Source: Thauera sp. 2A1 (GTDB lineage Bacteria > Pseudomonadota > Gammaproteobacteria > Burkholderiales > Rhodocyclaceae). From it: a stretch of 64,000 nt of DNA. A program made the translations under genes and the position numbers. This document shows, one piece after another, positions 35,922 to 45,489 of this stretch. The stretch's first letter is position 1, and each line of letters starts with the position of its first letter. Location: assembly GCF_009469595.2 (NCBI RefSeq), contig NZ_SSXV01000030.1:1-64000 (forward strand). Reading direction: 5' to 3'. The notes under the pieces are model-generated. The model saw only the letters and a program-made list of their open reading frames with translations. It had not been told where the DNA came from and made no database searches.

Positions 35922-36263
35922 TCAAGCGGCGAGCGTCACCGCGGCCAGGCTCAGCAGCACACGCACGAGCACGCCGAGCAGCACGACCGCGATCAGGCTC
36001 AGTACGAAGAAGCGCAGCCCGCGCGGCTGGACGTAGTCGAGCACGATGTCGCGCATGCCGACCCACGCGTGCGCGCACAGAGCGCCGAACAGCAGCGCGA
36101 TCAGCGGTCCGCCCAGCACGCCACCGGCGAAGTCGCGCCATGCGGAGAAATCGAGCGGCGCCGCAAAAGGCAGCGCGAGCGCGGCGAGCACGATCAGCAC
36201 CAGCAGCAGCAAGGCGCTGATCCGCTGGATCACCCATGCCCGCTGACCGTCGAACAGCCTCAT
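35922..36263 (-). CDS. sdhD: Succinate dehydrogenase membrane anchor subunit
   Basis: The 113-residue product starts at ATG 36263 (MRLFDGQRAWVIQRISALLL), overlapping sdhC by 4 bp. Three TM helices are evident. The haem-b ligand region is ALCAHAWVGMRDIVLDYVQP, where H-x-x-x-G-M-R-D-I matches SdhD. It pairs with SdhC to bind haem and quinone. The longer frame (to 36416) is inside sdhC and is ignored. Confidence 0.92.
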   Translation of the reverse strand: MRLFDGQRAWVIQRISALLLLVLIVLAALALPFAAPLDFSAWRDFAGGVLGGPLIALLFGALCAHAWVGMRDIVLDYVQPRGLRFFVLSLIAVVLLGVLVRVLLSLAAVTLAA

Positions 36264-36646
36264 GACAGCCCCCAGACCAGAAAGAGCAGCGCGAGCAAGG
36301 GTGCGGCGAGCAGGACCACCCGCGCACTGGCGCGCGCCCGGGCAAGCTCGCTCCCTACGCCGACGTCCATCAGCAGGTGGCGAACACCGGCCAGCACGTG
36401 ATGCACGAGCGCCCACACCAGCACAGTGGCCGCGACGACGTAGAGCGGCGACGAGAGCAGCTTCCGCAGCGAAGCGAAAACGTCCTCGGAGCGCAGCGAC
36501 GCATCGAGCACAAGGGCGATGACGGGCAGGGTGATGAACAGCAGAACGCCCGACACGCGGTGTGCGATCGAGGCGATCGCGCCGACCGGGAAACGGATCT
36601 GCGCCAGATTCAGGAACATGGGCAAGCGACGAGAATGTCTGTCCAT
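36260..36646 (-). CDS. sdhC: Succinate dehydrogenase cytochrome b556 subunit
   Basis: About 128 residues starting MDRHSRRLPMFLNLAQIRFP. The signature SIAHRVSGVLLF (HR.SG) and the haem-ligand region HHVLAGVRHLLMD are present, with three TM helices. I take the internal ATG near 36646 over the TTG at 36667 because it fits the family length. It heads the sdhC-sdhD-sdhB cluster. Confidence 0.9.
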   Translation of the reverse strand: MDRHSRRLPMFLNLAQIRFPVGAIASIAHRVSGVLLFITLPVIALVLDASLRSEDVFASLRKLLSSPLYVVAATVLVWALVHHVLAGVRHLLMDVGVGSELARARASARVVLLAAPLLALLFLVWGLS

Positions 36647-36751
36647 AGCGGCTCCTGCCCAGTTCAAACCTCCGCCCCGCCGACTGCGGCGGCGCGAGTC
36701 ATACCCGAACCGTAGACCAAAGATCGGCGCTGCGGTGGCTCCGCTCGCAGC

Positions 36752-37864
36752 TCACTTCGCCGCCGCGTCGTTCTTCTTCTCGAGCATGTTCGCACCCACC
36801 GAGCGCACCGAGGCGACCGACTTCAGCACGTTGAACCAGAACGGCGCACCCAGCGCCAGCGCGAAGGCCGACAGCAGCAGGCCGACCAGCTTCTCGAAGC
36901 CCTCGCGCGAGAAGAGGTCGCCAATCCATTCATGGAACTCGTCCTCGTCCCAGCCCAATGACAGGCCTGCGCCCGTCAGGGTGTCGATCTGATCGACGAT
37001 GCGCTCGTCCACCGCTGCCCGCTCCTCGTCCAGGGCATCCCGCAGCGCTTCCTCGTTGTCGAGGGCGGCCTGCAGGTCCGGGTGCGACTGCAGACATTCC
37101 TCCGCAGGCCCCTCGCCGCCTGCCTGTAGCGGGCAGCCCGCGGCCTGCTCCGCCTGCCTGCGCGTGGCGACCGCCTTGTCGTAGGCCTCCTTCGCCGCGT
37201 CGCGCGCGGTCGTGTCCATCAAGGCCTGCACCTGCGAGCCCTGTTTCACCAGCTCCTTGCGCAGGGCGGGGTCGGCCGACAACTGGCGCGCGATGTCGAT
37301 CGTGTCGACGTTCATCGCCACCGCGACGAACAGCGACAGGCCGACGACCACGTACTGCGTCTTCTGCCGGTACCAGGCGGTGAGCTGGTCCTCGAAGGTC
37401 TTGAACCAGGCGTCGAGCAGCTCCTGGAACTTCGCCAGGTCGCCATTGGCGCGCGCACAGAGGTCGATGAGGATGCTGCGGATCGGCGACTTGTCGTCGA
37501 GCTTTTCCGCCAGCGCGCGGATGTCGCTCACGCGGGCGAAGGCATCGGCCCTGAAGCCGTCGACGGTTGCGAGGACGCCCTGAATCAGGGGCCATGCCGA
37601 CACGTAGCTCGCGCGGAAGGTCTTGAACAGGCCCGGCGTGCCCATATGGGACAGGAAGGGCGAATCGAGCACCTGGTCCGCCTTGCCCTCGGCCAGCGCC
37701 TTCGGATCGGAGGACAGCAGGCTGGCGATGCCCTTGCGCAGCCAGCGCGCACGGCTGCTGAGCGCCGCGGCGACGAACTCGTTGATCGACGTGACCGCGA
37801 GCGCGAACACCAGATAGACGAGCGCCAACCCCAGCAGCACGTCCAGCGCAACAAGGAAATCCAT
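36752..37864 (-). CDS. Large membrane protein of unknown function
   Basis: The 370-residue product starts at ATG 37864 (MDFLVALDVLLGLALVYLVF), where GGTGGAAA is a fair ribosome-binding site. It has an N-terminal TM helix, a central TM (YVVVGLSLFVAVAMNVDTID), a Lys/Glu-rich soluble region with two Cys (AGCPLQ, EECLQ) and a C-terminal TM (VGLLLSAFALALGAPFWFNV). The SINEFVAAALSSRARWLRKG segment recurs in uncharacterised bacterial membrane proteins. No enzyme motif is seen. Confidence 0.75.
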   Translation of the reverse strand: MDFLVALDVLLGLALVYLVFALAVTSINEFVAAALSSRARWLRKGIASLLSSDPKALAEGKADQVLDSPFLSHMGTPGLFKTFRASYVSAWPLIQGVLATVDGFRADAFARVSDIRALAEKLDDKSPIRSILIDLCARANGDLAKFQELLDAWFKTFEDQLTAWYRQKTQYVVVGLSLFVAVAMNVDTIDIARQLSADPALRKELVKQGSQVQALMDTTARDAAKEAYDKAVATRRQAEQAAGCPLQAGGEGPAEECLQSHPDLQAALDNEEALRDALDEERAAVDERIVDQIDTLTGAGLSLGWDEDEFHEWIGDLFSREGFEKLVGLLLSAFALALGAPFWFNVLKSVASVRSVGANMLEKKNDAAAK

Positions 37865-38139
37865 TTCCACCGCTCCGACTCGATCATCGTCCCCCCGCCG
37901 CCCGGATGCCCGGGCTCCGCATGAGGCCCCTGAACGCCGGATCGACGCACCGTCCATGCAATTAAGATCGGGGCGATTCGATTGTCAAGGGACAGCCGCT
38001 CGCCGCAACTCGCCAGAATGCCATTCGACTTCAGCGGGGCTTCAGCCTGCGGTGATAGCGTGTCGCGTCAAGTCGCCGCCCCGCGTGGGGCAACGCGACC
38101 GCCCGTCACTGCCGCCCCCTCAGTCGCAAGGAGTTCGCC

Positions 38140-41100
38140 ATGGCCACCTTCACCGCCTATTCGTCTGCCTCCACGCCCGACGATCTCGCCACGGCGCTGC
38201 TCGCCGCCAACTCGGGCATCCAACTGCTCTCGCCCGTCACGCTTCATGCCTCGAGCTTCGATGCGGTCAATTTCTACGACGGCTCGCTCGCGAGCAGCCT
38301 GGGCATCGGCGCCGGCCTGCTGCTGACCTCGGGCTACGCCCCGGGCACGAGCAACACGATCGGCTGGGACGGACAGGACAACAGTGGCGTCAGCGGCTTC
38401 TACAACGGTGACGCGGACATCGATGCCGTGGTGAACACGGTGTTCCAGACCCAGTCCTACGACGCCACCACGTTCGAGTTCGACTTTAGCGCCAGCGATC
38501 CGAACGCGACCTCGATCAGCTTCGACCTCGTGTTCGGCTCCGAGGAATACCCCGAGTGGGTGGACGCCTTCGTCGACTGTGCGGTGGTCATCGTCAATGG
38601 CCAGAACTACGCGCTGTTCAACCACGACCCGAAGGCGCCGCTGAGCGTGATCAGCCCCAACCTGGCGGCCGGCTACTTCCAGGACAACGCGGCCGGCCTG
38701 TTGTCGATCCAGTACGACGGCGTGAGCCAGGTGCTGAAGATCGTCGCGCCGATCAACGGCAACGGCGCAATCAACCACATCAAGATCGGCATCGCCGACA
38801 CCGGCGACCACATCCTGGACAGCGGCCTGTTCATCGCCAACATGACCGCCGGCAACATCCCCGGCTCGGGCGTGGTGTCCAATCCCGGGGGCGGCACGAC
38901 GGGTGACGACACCGTCGTCGGCTCGGCCAAGAACGAATATTTCGACCTGCAGAGCGGCAACGACGTGGCCTACGCGGGAGCCGGCGACGACATCGTGGTG
39001 GCCGGAGCGGGCAACGACACCGTCTACGGCGGCAGTGGCGCCGACGACATCGAAGGCGACGCGGGCAACGACTACCTGGACGGCGGCGCCGACATCGATA
39101 CGGCGGTGTTCACCGGCAACAAGGCCGACTACGCGCTGAACGTCAGCGGCACGACGGTCCAGGTCGTGTCCGCCGCGGAAGGCAGCGACACGCTGGTCAA
39201 CATCGAGCAGTTCAAGTTCAAGGACGGCCTGTTCGCCCTCGTCGGCGGCACCCTCGTCGCCGTGGACACCAATCCCCCGGGCGGCCCCAACAGCGCCGGA
39301 TCGGTCGTCATCAGCGGCGTCGCGATGGCCGGCAAGACGCTGACGGCGATCGTGATCGATGCCGACGGCGTCCCCACGGACTCCGGCGCGATCACCTATC
39401 AGTGGCAGACATCGACCGATGGCAACACGTGGACCAACACCGGCGTCACGACCAGCAAGTTCGACCTCGCGGACAACGCTGCCGGGCTGCAGGTGAAGGT
39501 GGCAGTCGCCTACAGCGACGCTACGGGCACGCCCGAAAGCCCGGTCAGCGCCGCGGTGACGGTGGCCCAGACGTCGGCCGACATCGTCATCGCGCCGATG
39601 CTGATCACCGCGCCGGCGGGCGCCTCGGTGCAGGATCCGCTGACGACGCTGGTGCAGGACGCCACCGGCCTGGGCTACACCCCGGCCGAAGCGTCGCAGA
39701 TCATCAAGCAGGTGCTGGGCATCGACCCGGCGGTGGACCTGGCCCACTACGACGCGCTGGCGGCGCTCGCCGCCGATGCGACCGATGCGGCGGCGCTGAG
39801 CTTCCTGAAGATCGCCGCGCAGGTGGCCATGGCCGCCTCGGTGTCGGACCCGAGCGGCATGAACCTGACCCTGGCCGTGCTCAACGCCAGCGCGGCCAAC
39901 GCCACCCTGGACCTCACCAGCGCGGCGGATCTGACCAGCGCGGGCCTGGATGCAGGCTCGCTTGCCCTCGTGCAGGGGCTCAACCTCGACATGGCGGATG
40001 CGCCCGATTTCGACACGGCCAAGAAGGTCTGGAACGACTGGGCCGGCCAGGCGGACAACCTGAAGCCCTTCCTCGATCACATCGAGGTGATCAGCGTCCA
40101 TATCAACCAGGCGCCCACCGGCGTGGCCACGGCCGAATTCCAGACCCTGCAGGACACCGCGCTGACGATCGCCAATGCCGACCTGGTGGCGGGATTCAGC
40201 GATGCCGATGGCGGCATCCTCGCGGCTGCAGGCCTGCAGGTCGACCAGGGCGGCAGCATTGCGCTCAATGCCGACGGAAGCTGGACCTTCACGCCGGACC
40301 CCGGCTTTGCCGGCCCGGTGGAACTGTCCTGGTCGGTCGGCGATGGGCAGGGCGGTGTGGCGACCGCCGCCACCCTGCTGATCGTGCAGCCCGTCGTGCC
40401 GCCGGTGGATCATCCGGCGACCGGGTCGCTGAGCGTCTCGGGGGTGGCGGAGGAAGGCGGCAGCCTGCTGGCCCTCGCGAACGTGACGGACCCCGACGGC
40501 CTCATCGGGACCAGCTTCCAGTGGCAGGAGAACATCGGGACGGCGGACGCGCCCGTGTGGCAGGCGATCGCCGGGGCGACGGGCGCGACGCTCGCCATCG
40601 CGGACGACCAGAGCGATGTCGGCAAGGTGGTGCGGGTGGTGGCCACCACTACCGATGCGCTGGGCGGCACGACCGATTTCGTGAGCGAAGCCCGGACCAT
40701 CGCCAACGTCAACGACCCCCACACCGGCACGGTCTCCATCAGCGGCACCGCGCAGGACGGCCAGACGCTGACCGCCAGCAACACGCTGGCCGACGCCGAC
40801 GGCATGGGAGCGGTCGCGTACCAGTGGCGCGCCGCCGGCGTCGACATCCAGGGCGCCACCGGCAGTGCGCTGACGCTGACGGCGGCTGAAGTCGGCAAGG
40901 CGATCACCGTGTTCGCGTCCTACACCGACGCCTTCGGCACCTTCGAATCCGAAACCTCGGCCGCGACCGCTGCGGTCGTGGCGCGCGACCTGAACCTGCA
41001 GGGAACAAGCGGCGCAGACACGCTGACCGGCGATTCGGGCAACGACACCCTGTCCGGCCTGGCGGGGCAGGACAGCCTTTACGGGCTGGCCGGCAATGAC

Positions 41101-41871
41101 ATCCTCGACGGCGGCGCGGGCCGCGATCTGCTCGACGGCGGCGAAGGCTCCGATCTGTATCTGGTGCATCAGTCCAAGGAGCACGGCAGAGCCGAATTCA
41201 GAGATACCGGCATGACCGGTGTCGATGAAGTCCGCTTCTCCGCGACCAAGGCGAGCACGCTGAAGATCTACGCGGCGGATACCGGCATCGAGCGCGTCGT
41301 GCTCGGCACCGGCACCGGCGCCGTTGCAGACACCACGGGCACCACGGCGCTGAACGTCGACGCGTCAGCGGCGGCCAACGGCCTGGTCATCATCGGCAAT
41401 GCCGGCGCCAACACGCTGACCGGCGGCCAGCACGGCGACAGGCTCGAAGGGGGCGCCGGGGCCGACAAGCTGCTCGGCGGCGCGGGCGCCGACGTGCTCG
41501 CCGGCGGGACGGGGAAGGACCTGCTGACCGGCGGCGGCGGCGCCGACCTGTTCGTGTTCGACACCGCGCCCAACGCCTCGACCAATGTCGATACCCTCAC
41601 CGACTTCACCCATCTGACGGACAAGCTGGGGTTCAGCATGGCCGTGTTCGACGGCCTGGGGACGACCGGGACGGCGGACGAGTTCTGGGCCGCCGCGGGC
41701 GCGAATACGGCGCACGACGCGACCGACCGGCTGATCTACAACACCTCGACCGGCGCCCTGTACTACGACGCCGACGGCACGGGCGACATCGCCGCCATCC
41801 AGGTGGCGCTGGTGGGCACGGGCAAGGCGCACCCGACGGTGGATTGGACCGACATCCAACTCATCGCCTGA
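38140..41871 (+). CDS. Large RTX-type secreted protein with choice-of-anchor L domain
   Basis: The 1243-residue product starts at ATG 38140 with AAGGAG upstream and no signal peptide. Residues about 5-245 match the choice-of-anchor L domain (FDLVFGSEEYPEWVDAFVDC). RTX calcium repeats follow (NDVAYAGAGDDIVVAGAGND, GGSGADDIEGDAGNDYLDGG), then Ig/cadherin-like modules of about 100 residues (about 390-950), more RTX repeats (about 960-1030 and 1090-1125) and a C-terminal part with LIYNTSTGALYYDADGTGD, typical of type I secretion signals. It is probably a calcium-dependent adhesin or S-layer/biofilm protein exported by a type I system encoded elsewhere. Confidence 0.88.
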   Translation: MATFTAYSSASTPDDLATALLAANSGIQLLSPVTLHASSFDAVNFYDGSLASSLGIGAGLLLTSGYAPGTSNTIGWDGQDNSGVSGFYNGDADIDAVVNTVFQTQSYDATTFEFDFSASDPNATSISFDLVFGSEEYPEWVDAFVDCAVVIVNGQNYALFNHDPKAPLSVISPNLAAGYFQDNAAGLLSIQYDGVSQVLKIVAPINGNGAINHIKIGIADTGDHILDSGLFIANMTAGNIPGSGVVSNPGGGTTGDDTVVGSAKNEYFDLQSGNDVAYAGAGDDIVVAGAGNDTVYGGSGADDIEGDAGNDYLDGGADIDTAVFTGNKADYALNVSGTTVQVVSAAEGSDTLVNIEQFKFKDGLFALVGGTLVAVDTNPPGGPNSAGSVVISGVAMAGKTLTAIVIDADGVPTDSGAITYQWQTSTDGNTWTNTGVTTSKFDLADNAAGLQVKVAVAYSDATGTPESPVSAAVTVAQTSADIVIAPMLITAPAGASVQDPLTTLVQDATGLGYTPAEASQIIKQVLGIDPAVDLAHYDALAALAADATDAAALSFLKIAAQVAMAASVSDPSGMNLTLAVLNASAANATLDLTSAADLTSAGLDAGSLALVQGLNLDMADAPDFDTAKKVWNDWAGQADNLKPFLDHIEVISVHINQAPTGVATAEFQTLQDTALTIANADLVAGFSDADGGILAAAGLQVDQGGSIALNADGSWTFTPDPGFAGPVELSWSVGDGQGGVATAATLLIVQPVVPPVDHPATGSLSVSGVAEEGGSLLALANVTDPDGLIGTSFQWQENIGTADAPVWQAIAGATGATLAIADDQSDVGKVVRVVATTTDALGGTTDFVSEARTIANVNDPHTGTVSISGTAQDGQTLTASNTLADADGMGAVAYQWRAAGVDIQGATGSALTLTAAEVGKAITVFASYTDAFGTFESETSAATAAVVARDLNLQGTSGADTLTGDSGNDTLSGLAGQDSLYGLAGNDILDGGAGRDLLDGGEGSDLYLVHQSKEHGRAEFRDTGMTGVDEVRFSATKASTLKIYAADTGIERVVLGTGTGAVADTTGTTALNVDASAAANGLVIIGNAGANTLTGGQHGDRLEGGAGADKLLGGAGADVLAGGTGKDLLTGGGGADLFVFDTAPNASTNVDTLTDFTHLTDKLGFSMAVFDGLGTTGTADEFWAAAGANTAHDATDRLIYNTSTGALYYDADGTGDIAAIQVALVGTGKAHPTVDWTDIQLIA

Positions 41872-41923
41872 GTGCTTTCAGGCGCGCGGGCCTGCGGGCC
41901 CGCCGTCTCCCAGGCGATGGCCC

Positions 41924-43216
41924 TCAGCCGACGATCGGCCAGCTCAGTTCGATGCGAAAGCCCTCATCGACATCGCGCAATTCGAGGCGGCCATGGTGCG
42001 CACGCACCACGAGATCGGCCAGGATCAGCCCGAGCCCCCTGAGCGGACTGCCAGGGCCGTAGTCCTGGCGGTCGAGCGCATCGCGCAGCCCCTGCAGGCG
42101 CTCGCTGGGACAGCCCTCGCCGTCGTCCTGCACCCAGAGCCGGTTCCATCCCGCCGCGGCGGTGACGCCCAGGCGCACGCAGCGGGCGTGATGGCGCAGC
42201 GCGTTGTCGAGCAGATTCATCAGCACGGCGGACATCAGGTCCGGGTCGGCATGCAGCGGTGCATCCTCGACGACTTCGAGCCGAAGCGGATCGAAAGGCA
42301 GCGGTGCGAGCACTTCGGCGAGCGTGACCGCCTGTCGCGCCGGCTCGATGCCGCTGCGGAACATCGTCAACAGCGCCTGCATGACGCGGCTCAAGCGCGT
42401 CGCCGCTTCACGGATCCGACGCAGCCGCGGTTGAAGGTCGGCGGGCGCCTCCTTCAGCGCGATCGCCAGTTGCGCATCCATGCCGGCCAGCGGGGTGCGC
42501 AGCGCATGGGCGGCATGCGCGGTGAACGCGCGCTCGCTGACGATGCGCAGGGCGAGGCGCTGGCCGAGATCGCGCACCGCCTGTTCGATCGGCTCCAGCT
42601 CGGCCCGGCTGCTCGTGTTCGGCGCCGTGCCGGGCAGCAGCGGGTCGTAGCGCTGCACGGCTGCCGACAGCTCGATCAGGGGACGCAGTTCACGATGCAG
42701 GCGCGCGTTGGCCAGCAGGTAAGCCAGCAGGCTCATCATCAGCGCGCTGCCGAGCGTGTACAGCAGTGCCTCGGTGCGTGCCTCGCGGCGCTCCCACTCG
42801 CTCTGCGCCACCAGCAGGAAGCGGCGCGGCGCCGAGTCGAAATCGAGGGTGACCAGCCGCCACTGACCATCGGCCGTGTCGGCAAAGCCGGCTGCGGCCT
42901 CGGTGCGCAGCGCGACGGCCGGCGCCTTGTGCGAGCGGCGCAGCACCGCACCGCTGTCGCGGTCGACCAACTGCCAGACGAGATAGTCCTCGTACTCGGC
43001 GTGCTCCTGCGGAACGCGCTCGTCACGCCCGTCGTCCGGCGCGATGGCCAGGATGTGCTGGAACATCTCGGCCGATTCGCGCAGCCGATGGTCCATCAGC
43101 TCGTCGATCTCATGACCGATCACCCACCACACTGCAGCGGTGATCAGCACACCCCAGACGACGGCGCTGAGGAGCAGCGTACGGGCGACGCGTTTGCGGA
43201 GGGAAGGAAGCGGCAT
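41924..43216 (-). CDS. Two-component sensor histidine kinase (QseC/PmrB type)
   Basis: The 430-residue product has TM1 (about 12-33), a periplasmic loop of about 120 residues, TM2 (about 150-167), a HAMP-like linker, a HisKA domain with the phospho-His in FTAHAAHALRTPLAGM, and an ATPase domain with N-box NLLDNALRHH, G1 DDGEGCP and a shortened G2 region (PLRGLGLILADLV). The 18-bp spacing to the response regulator gene shows one operon. The sensed signal is unknown. Confidence 0.9.
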   Translation of the reverse strand: MPLPSLRKRVARTLLLSAVVWGVLITAAVWWVIGHEIDELMDHRLRESAEMFQHILAIAPDDGRDERVPQEHAEYEDYLVWQLVDRDSGAVLRRSHKAPAVALRTEAAAGFADTADGQWRLVTLDFDSAPRRFLLVAQSEWERREARTEALLYTLGSALMMSLLAYLLANARLHRELRPLIELSAAVQRYDPLLPGTAPNTSSRAELEPIEQAVRDLGQRLALRIVSERAFTAHAAHALRTPLAGMDAQLAIALKEAPADLQPRLRRIREAATRLSRVMQALLTMFRSGIEPARQAVTLAEVLAPLPFDPLRLEVVEDAPLHADPDLMSAVLMNLLDNALRHHARCVRLGVTAAAGWNRLWVQDDGEGCPSERLQGLRDALDRQDYGPGSPLRGLGLILADLVVRAHHGRLELRDVDEGFRIELSWPIVG

Positions 43217-43234
43217 CGCAGCGGCAGTCGGGGG

Positions 43235-43888
43235 TCAGGCCAAGGGGACGCGATAGCCGAGGCCGCGCACCGTGTCGATGAAGCTGCGTCCGAGCTTGGC
43301 GCGCAGCTTCGAGACATGGACCTCGATCGAGTTGCTTGCGATCTCGCTGTCGAAACCGCACACCAGGCTCTCCAGTTCGCTGCGCGACACGATGCGACCG
43401 GCGCGCAGCACCAGCGCCTCGACGATCGCCCATTCGCGGGCGGTCAGCTCCACGCCTTGCCCATCGACGCAGACGGCTCTGGCGCCGAGGTCGACCGTGA
43501 CCGGCCCGAAGACCTTCCGATGATCCCCGCCGGCGCTGCGACGGGCGACCGCGCGCAGTCGTGCGCACAATTCCTCCGGCGCGAAGGGCTTCACCATGAA
43601 ATCGTCGGCACCGCCGTCCAGGCCTTCGATGCGATCCTTCACCTGATCGCGCGCGGTGAGCACCAGTGCCGGCACCTTCATGCCGCGGGTTCGCATGCGC
43701 CGCAGCCAGTCGATGCCTGAGCCGTCAGGCAGGTTCCAGTCGATCAGCCAGGCGTCGTAGGTCTCGCCGACACAGCGGTTCGCCTTCGCCAGCGTATCGA
43801 CCCAGTCGACGACATGCCCTTCGCTGCGCAGGAAGTCGCGCAGGCCCTCGCCGATGATGGGATCGTCTTCGAGCAACAGCAGGCGCAT
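43235..43888 (-). CDS. OmpR/PhoB-family response regulator (QseB/PmrA type)
   Basis: The 217-residue product has a receiver domain (LLLEDDPIIGEGL with the acidic pocket, phospho-acceptor Asp in DAWLIDWNLPDGSG, and Lys in DDFMVKPFAP) and a winged-helix DNA-binding domain (LTAREWAIVEALVLRAGRIV, EVHVSKLRAKLG). It is the partner of the downstream kinase. Targets are unknown. The neighbouring RTX gene is convergent with the kinase gene. Confidence 0.93.
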   Translation of the reverse strand: MRLLLLEDDPIIGEGLRDFLRSEGHVVDWVDTLAKANRCVGETYDAWLIDWNLPDGSGIDWLRRMRTRGMKVPALVLTARDQVKDRIEGLDGGADDFMVKPFAPEELCARLRAVARRSAGGDHRKVFGPVTVDLGARAVCVDGQGVELTAREWAIVEALVLRAGRIVSRSELESLVCGFDSEIASNSIEVHVSKLRAKLGRSFIDTVRGLGYRVPLA

Positions 43889-44009
43889 GGGGGAGACACT
43901 CTCGCTGGTCGGAGCCTGAGCCAGGCAGGGAGGATGACGCCCTGCCCGCGTTCGCCTCGAAGCTTAAGCCTTGCCGGGCACCCAATGCCAGACATGTGCC
44001 GAGTGCCGC

Positions 44010-45338
44010 CTAGCGCATGTCGAACAGCTCCTGATGGAAATCGCCTGGCTGCAACCCCCTGGCCGTGAAGCCCTCGCGCAGCGCCTGGCCGAAGCCCGCC
44101 GGGCCGCAGAACCAGACGTCGGCCTGCGCCCACTCGGGCACGGCCTGGCAGATGCGCGCCACGTCGAGCCGCCCGTCCTTCGCCGTGACCAGCACGTGCA
44201 GCCGCGCCCTTGCGGCCTCCGCGGCGCGGCGCAGGCGGGCGATGAAGACCTCGTCGGGCGCGCTGGTGCTGTAGAAGAGATCAACCGGCCTGCCATCCGC
44301 TTGCACCGCGAGCGCCTGCAGGCGGGCGATGAAGGGCGTGATGCCGATGCCGCCGCCGACCCAGATCTGCCGCGGCCTGCCGCCTGCGAAGGCGAAGCGG
44401 CCATAGGGCCCCTCCACGGTGACGGTGTCGCCGACGCGCAGCACTTCCGGCAGGCGCGACGTGTAGTCGCCCAGGCCCTTGATCATGAAGACGAGCCGTC
44501 CGTCACCCTGCCAGCCCGAGGAAATGGTGAAGGGATGCGCCCCTTCGGCCGCATCGAAAGTCACGAAGGCGAACTGGCCGGCCTGATGGCCCGGCCACTG
44601 CCCCTGCAGGCGCAAACCGACCTTGAGCACCTGGTTGTCGCGGAAATGATCGAGTTCCTCGATCTCCGCCACTACCTTGCGCTGCTCGCCCACCTTGCGC
44701 AGCAGGGACACGACCGCGCTCGCCGAGCCGCCCGCCATCAGCAGCACCATGACCGGGCCGATGCCCTGCGTCCAGTAGCCGACCGGAATCAGCACCACCG
44801 AGTGGAACACCAGCGCCAGGTACGCGATCGCCAGCAGGCGATGGGTCTTGACGAACAGTCGGTAGGGGAAGCGCTTCACCAGCGCCAGCACGATCAGCAC
44901 CACGGCGGCATAGAACGCCCACTCGCCGACGCTTTCGGCCAGCCCGCGCTGCTGCTGCAGGAAGCGCAGGATGGGGTCGGTCTGCTCCGGTCGCGGCCCG
45001 CGCGCCGGCTTCACCAGCCAGCCCCAGCCCACCGCCCACTTGGTGCCCTGCGCCCACAGCCAGTGGATGATGGCGACCACCAGCCCGGTGACGCCCAGCC
45101 ACTTGTGCAGGCGGTAGGCCTTGTCCATGCCGCCCAGCAGCGGCTCGAAACTCACCGGGCGCAGCGCCAGCAGCATGCCGGCGCTCATGACGCCCATGGC
45201 GAGGACGCCGGTGTAGTTGATCGCCACCGTGCGCAGCGCGAAATACTCGTAGCCCTTGGGCAGCAGCGGATCGGCCATCCACCACAGCAGGCTCAGCAGC
45301 GCGAGCAGCCCGGCATAGGCGAGCTTGATGTTCTTCAT
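44010..45338 (-). CDS. Ferric reductase-like transmembrane/flavin oxidoreductase
   Basis: The 442-residue product has an N-terminal six-helix ferric-reductase domain (haem-ligand His in YRLHKWLGVTGL and FVKTHRLLAIAYL), then an FAD-binding module (HPFTISSG) and an NAD(P)-binding module (IWVGGGIGITPFIARL, ADVWFCGPAGFG). It moves electrons from NAD(P)H across the membrane to an external acceptor such as ferric iron or O2. GGGAGG precedes ATG 45338. It is isolated from its neighbours. Confidence 0.9.
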   Translation of the reverse strand: MKNIKLAYAGLLALLSLLWWMADPLLPKGYEYFALRTVAINYTGVLAMGVMSAGMLLALRPVSFEPLLGGMDKAYRLHKWLGVTGLVVAIIHWLWAQGTKWAVGWGWLVKPARGPRPEQTDPILRFLQQQRGLAESVGEWAFYAAVVLIVLALVKRFPYRLFVKTHRLLAIAYLALVFHSVVLIPVGYWTQGIGPVMVLLMAGGSASAVVSLLRKVGEQRKVVAEIEELDHFRDNQVLKVGLRLQGQWPGHQAGQFAFVTFDAAEGAHPFTISSGWQGDGRLVFMIKGLGDYTSRLPEVLRVGDTVTVEGPYGRFAFAGGRPRQIWVGGGIGITPFIARLQALAVQADGRPVDLFYSTSAPDEVFIARLRRAAEAARARLHVLVTAKDGRLDVARICQAVPEWAQADVWFCGPAGFGQALREGFTARGLQPGDFHQELFDMR

Positions 45339-45489
45339 TTTCGACCTCCCTTGCGCACGCAGGCGATGCGGTCTGCATCGATGAAGCCGGGCGCATGCTC
45401 GTTCAGGTCTTCATTGTGTCACCTGGGCACCCGCGTTTTGTATCGGAAGTTGGATTCCGGCGCAGGCGCAGCGACCGGTTGGAATCCGG

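Noticed and set aside
38068..41184. 1038-codon frame antisense to the RTX gene
   Set aside because: His/Asp/Val-rich repetitive text mirrors RTX codons. The + strand has a ribosome-binding site and recognisable domains.
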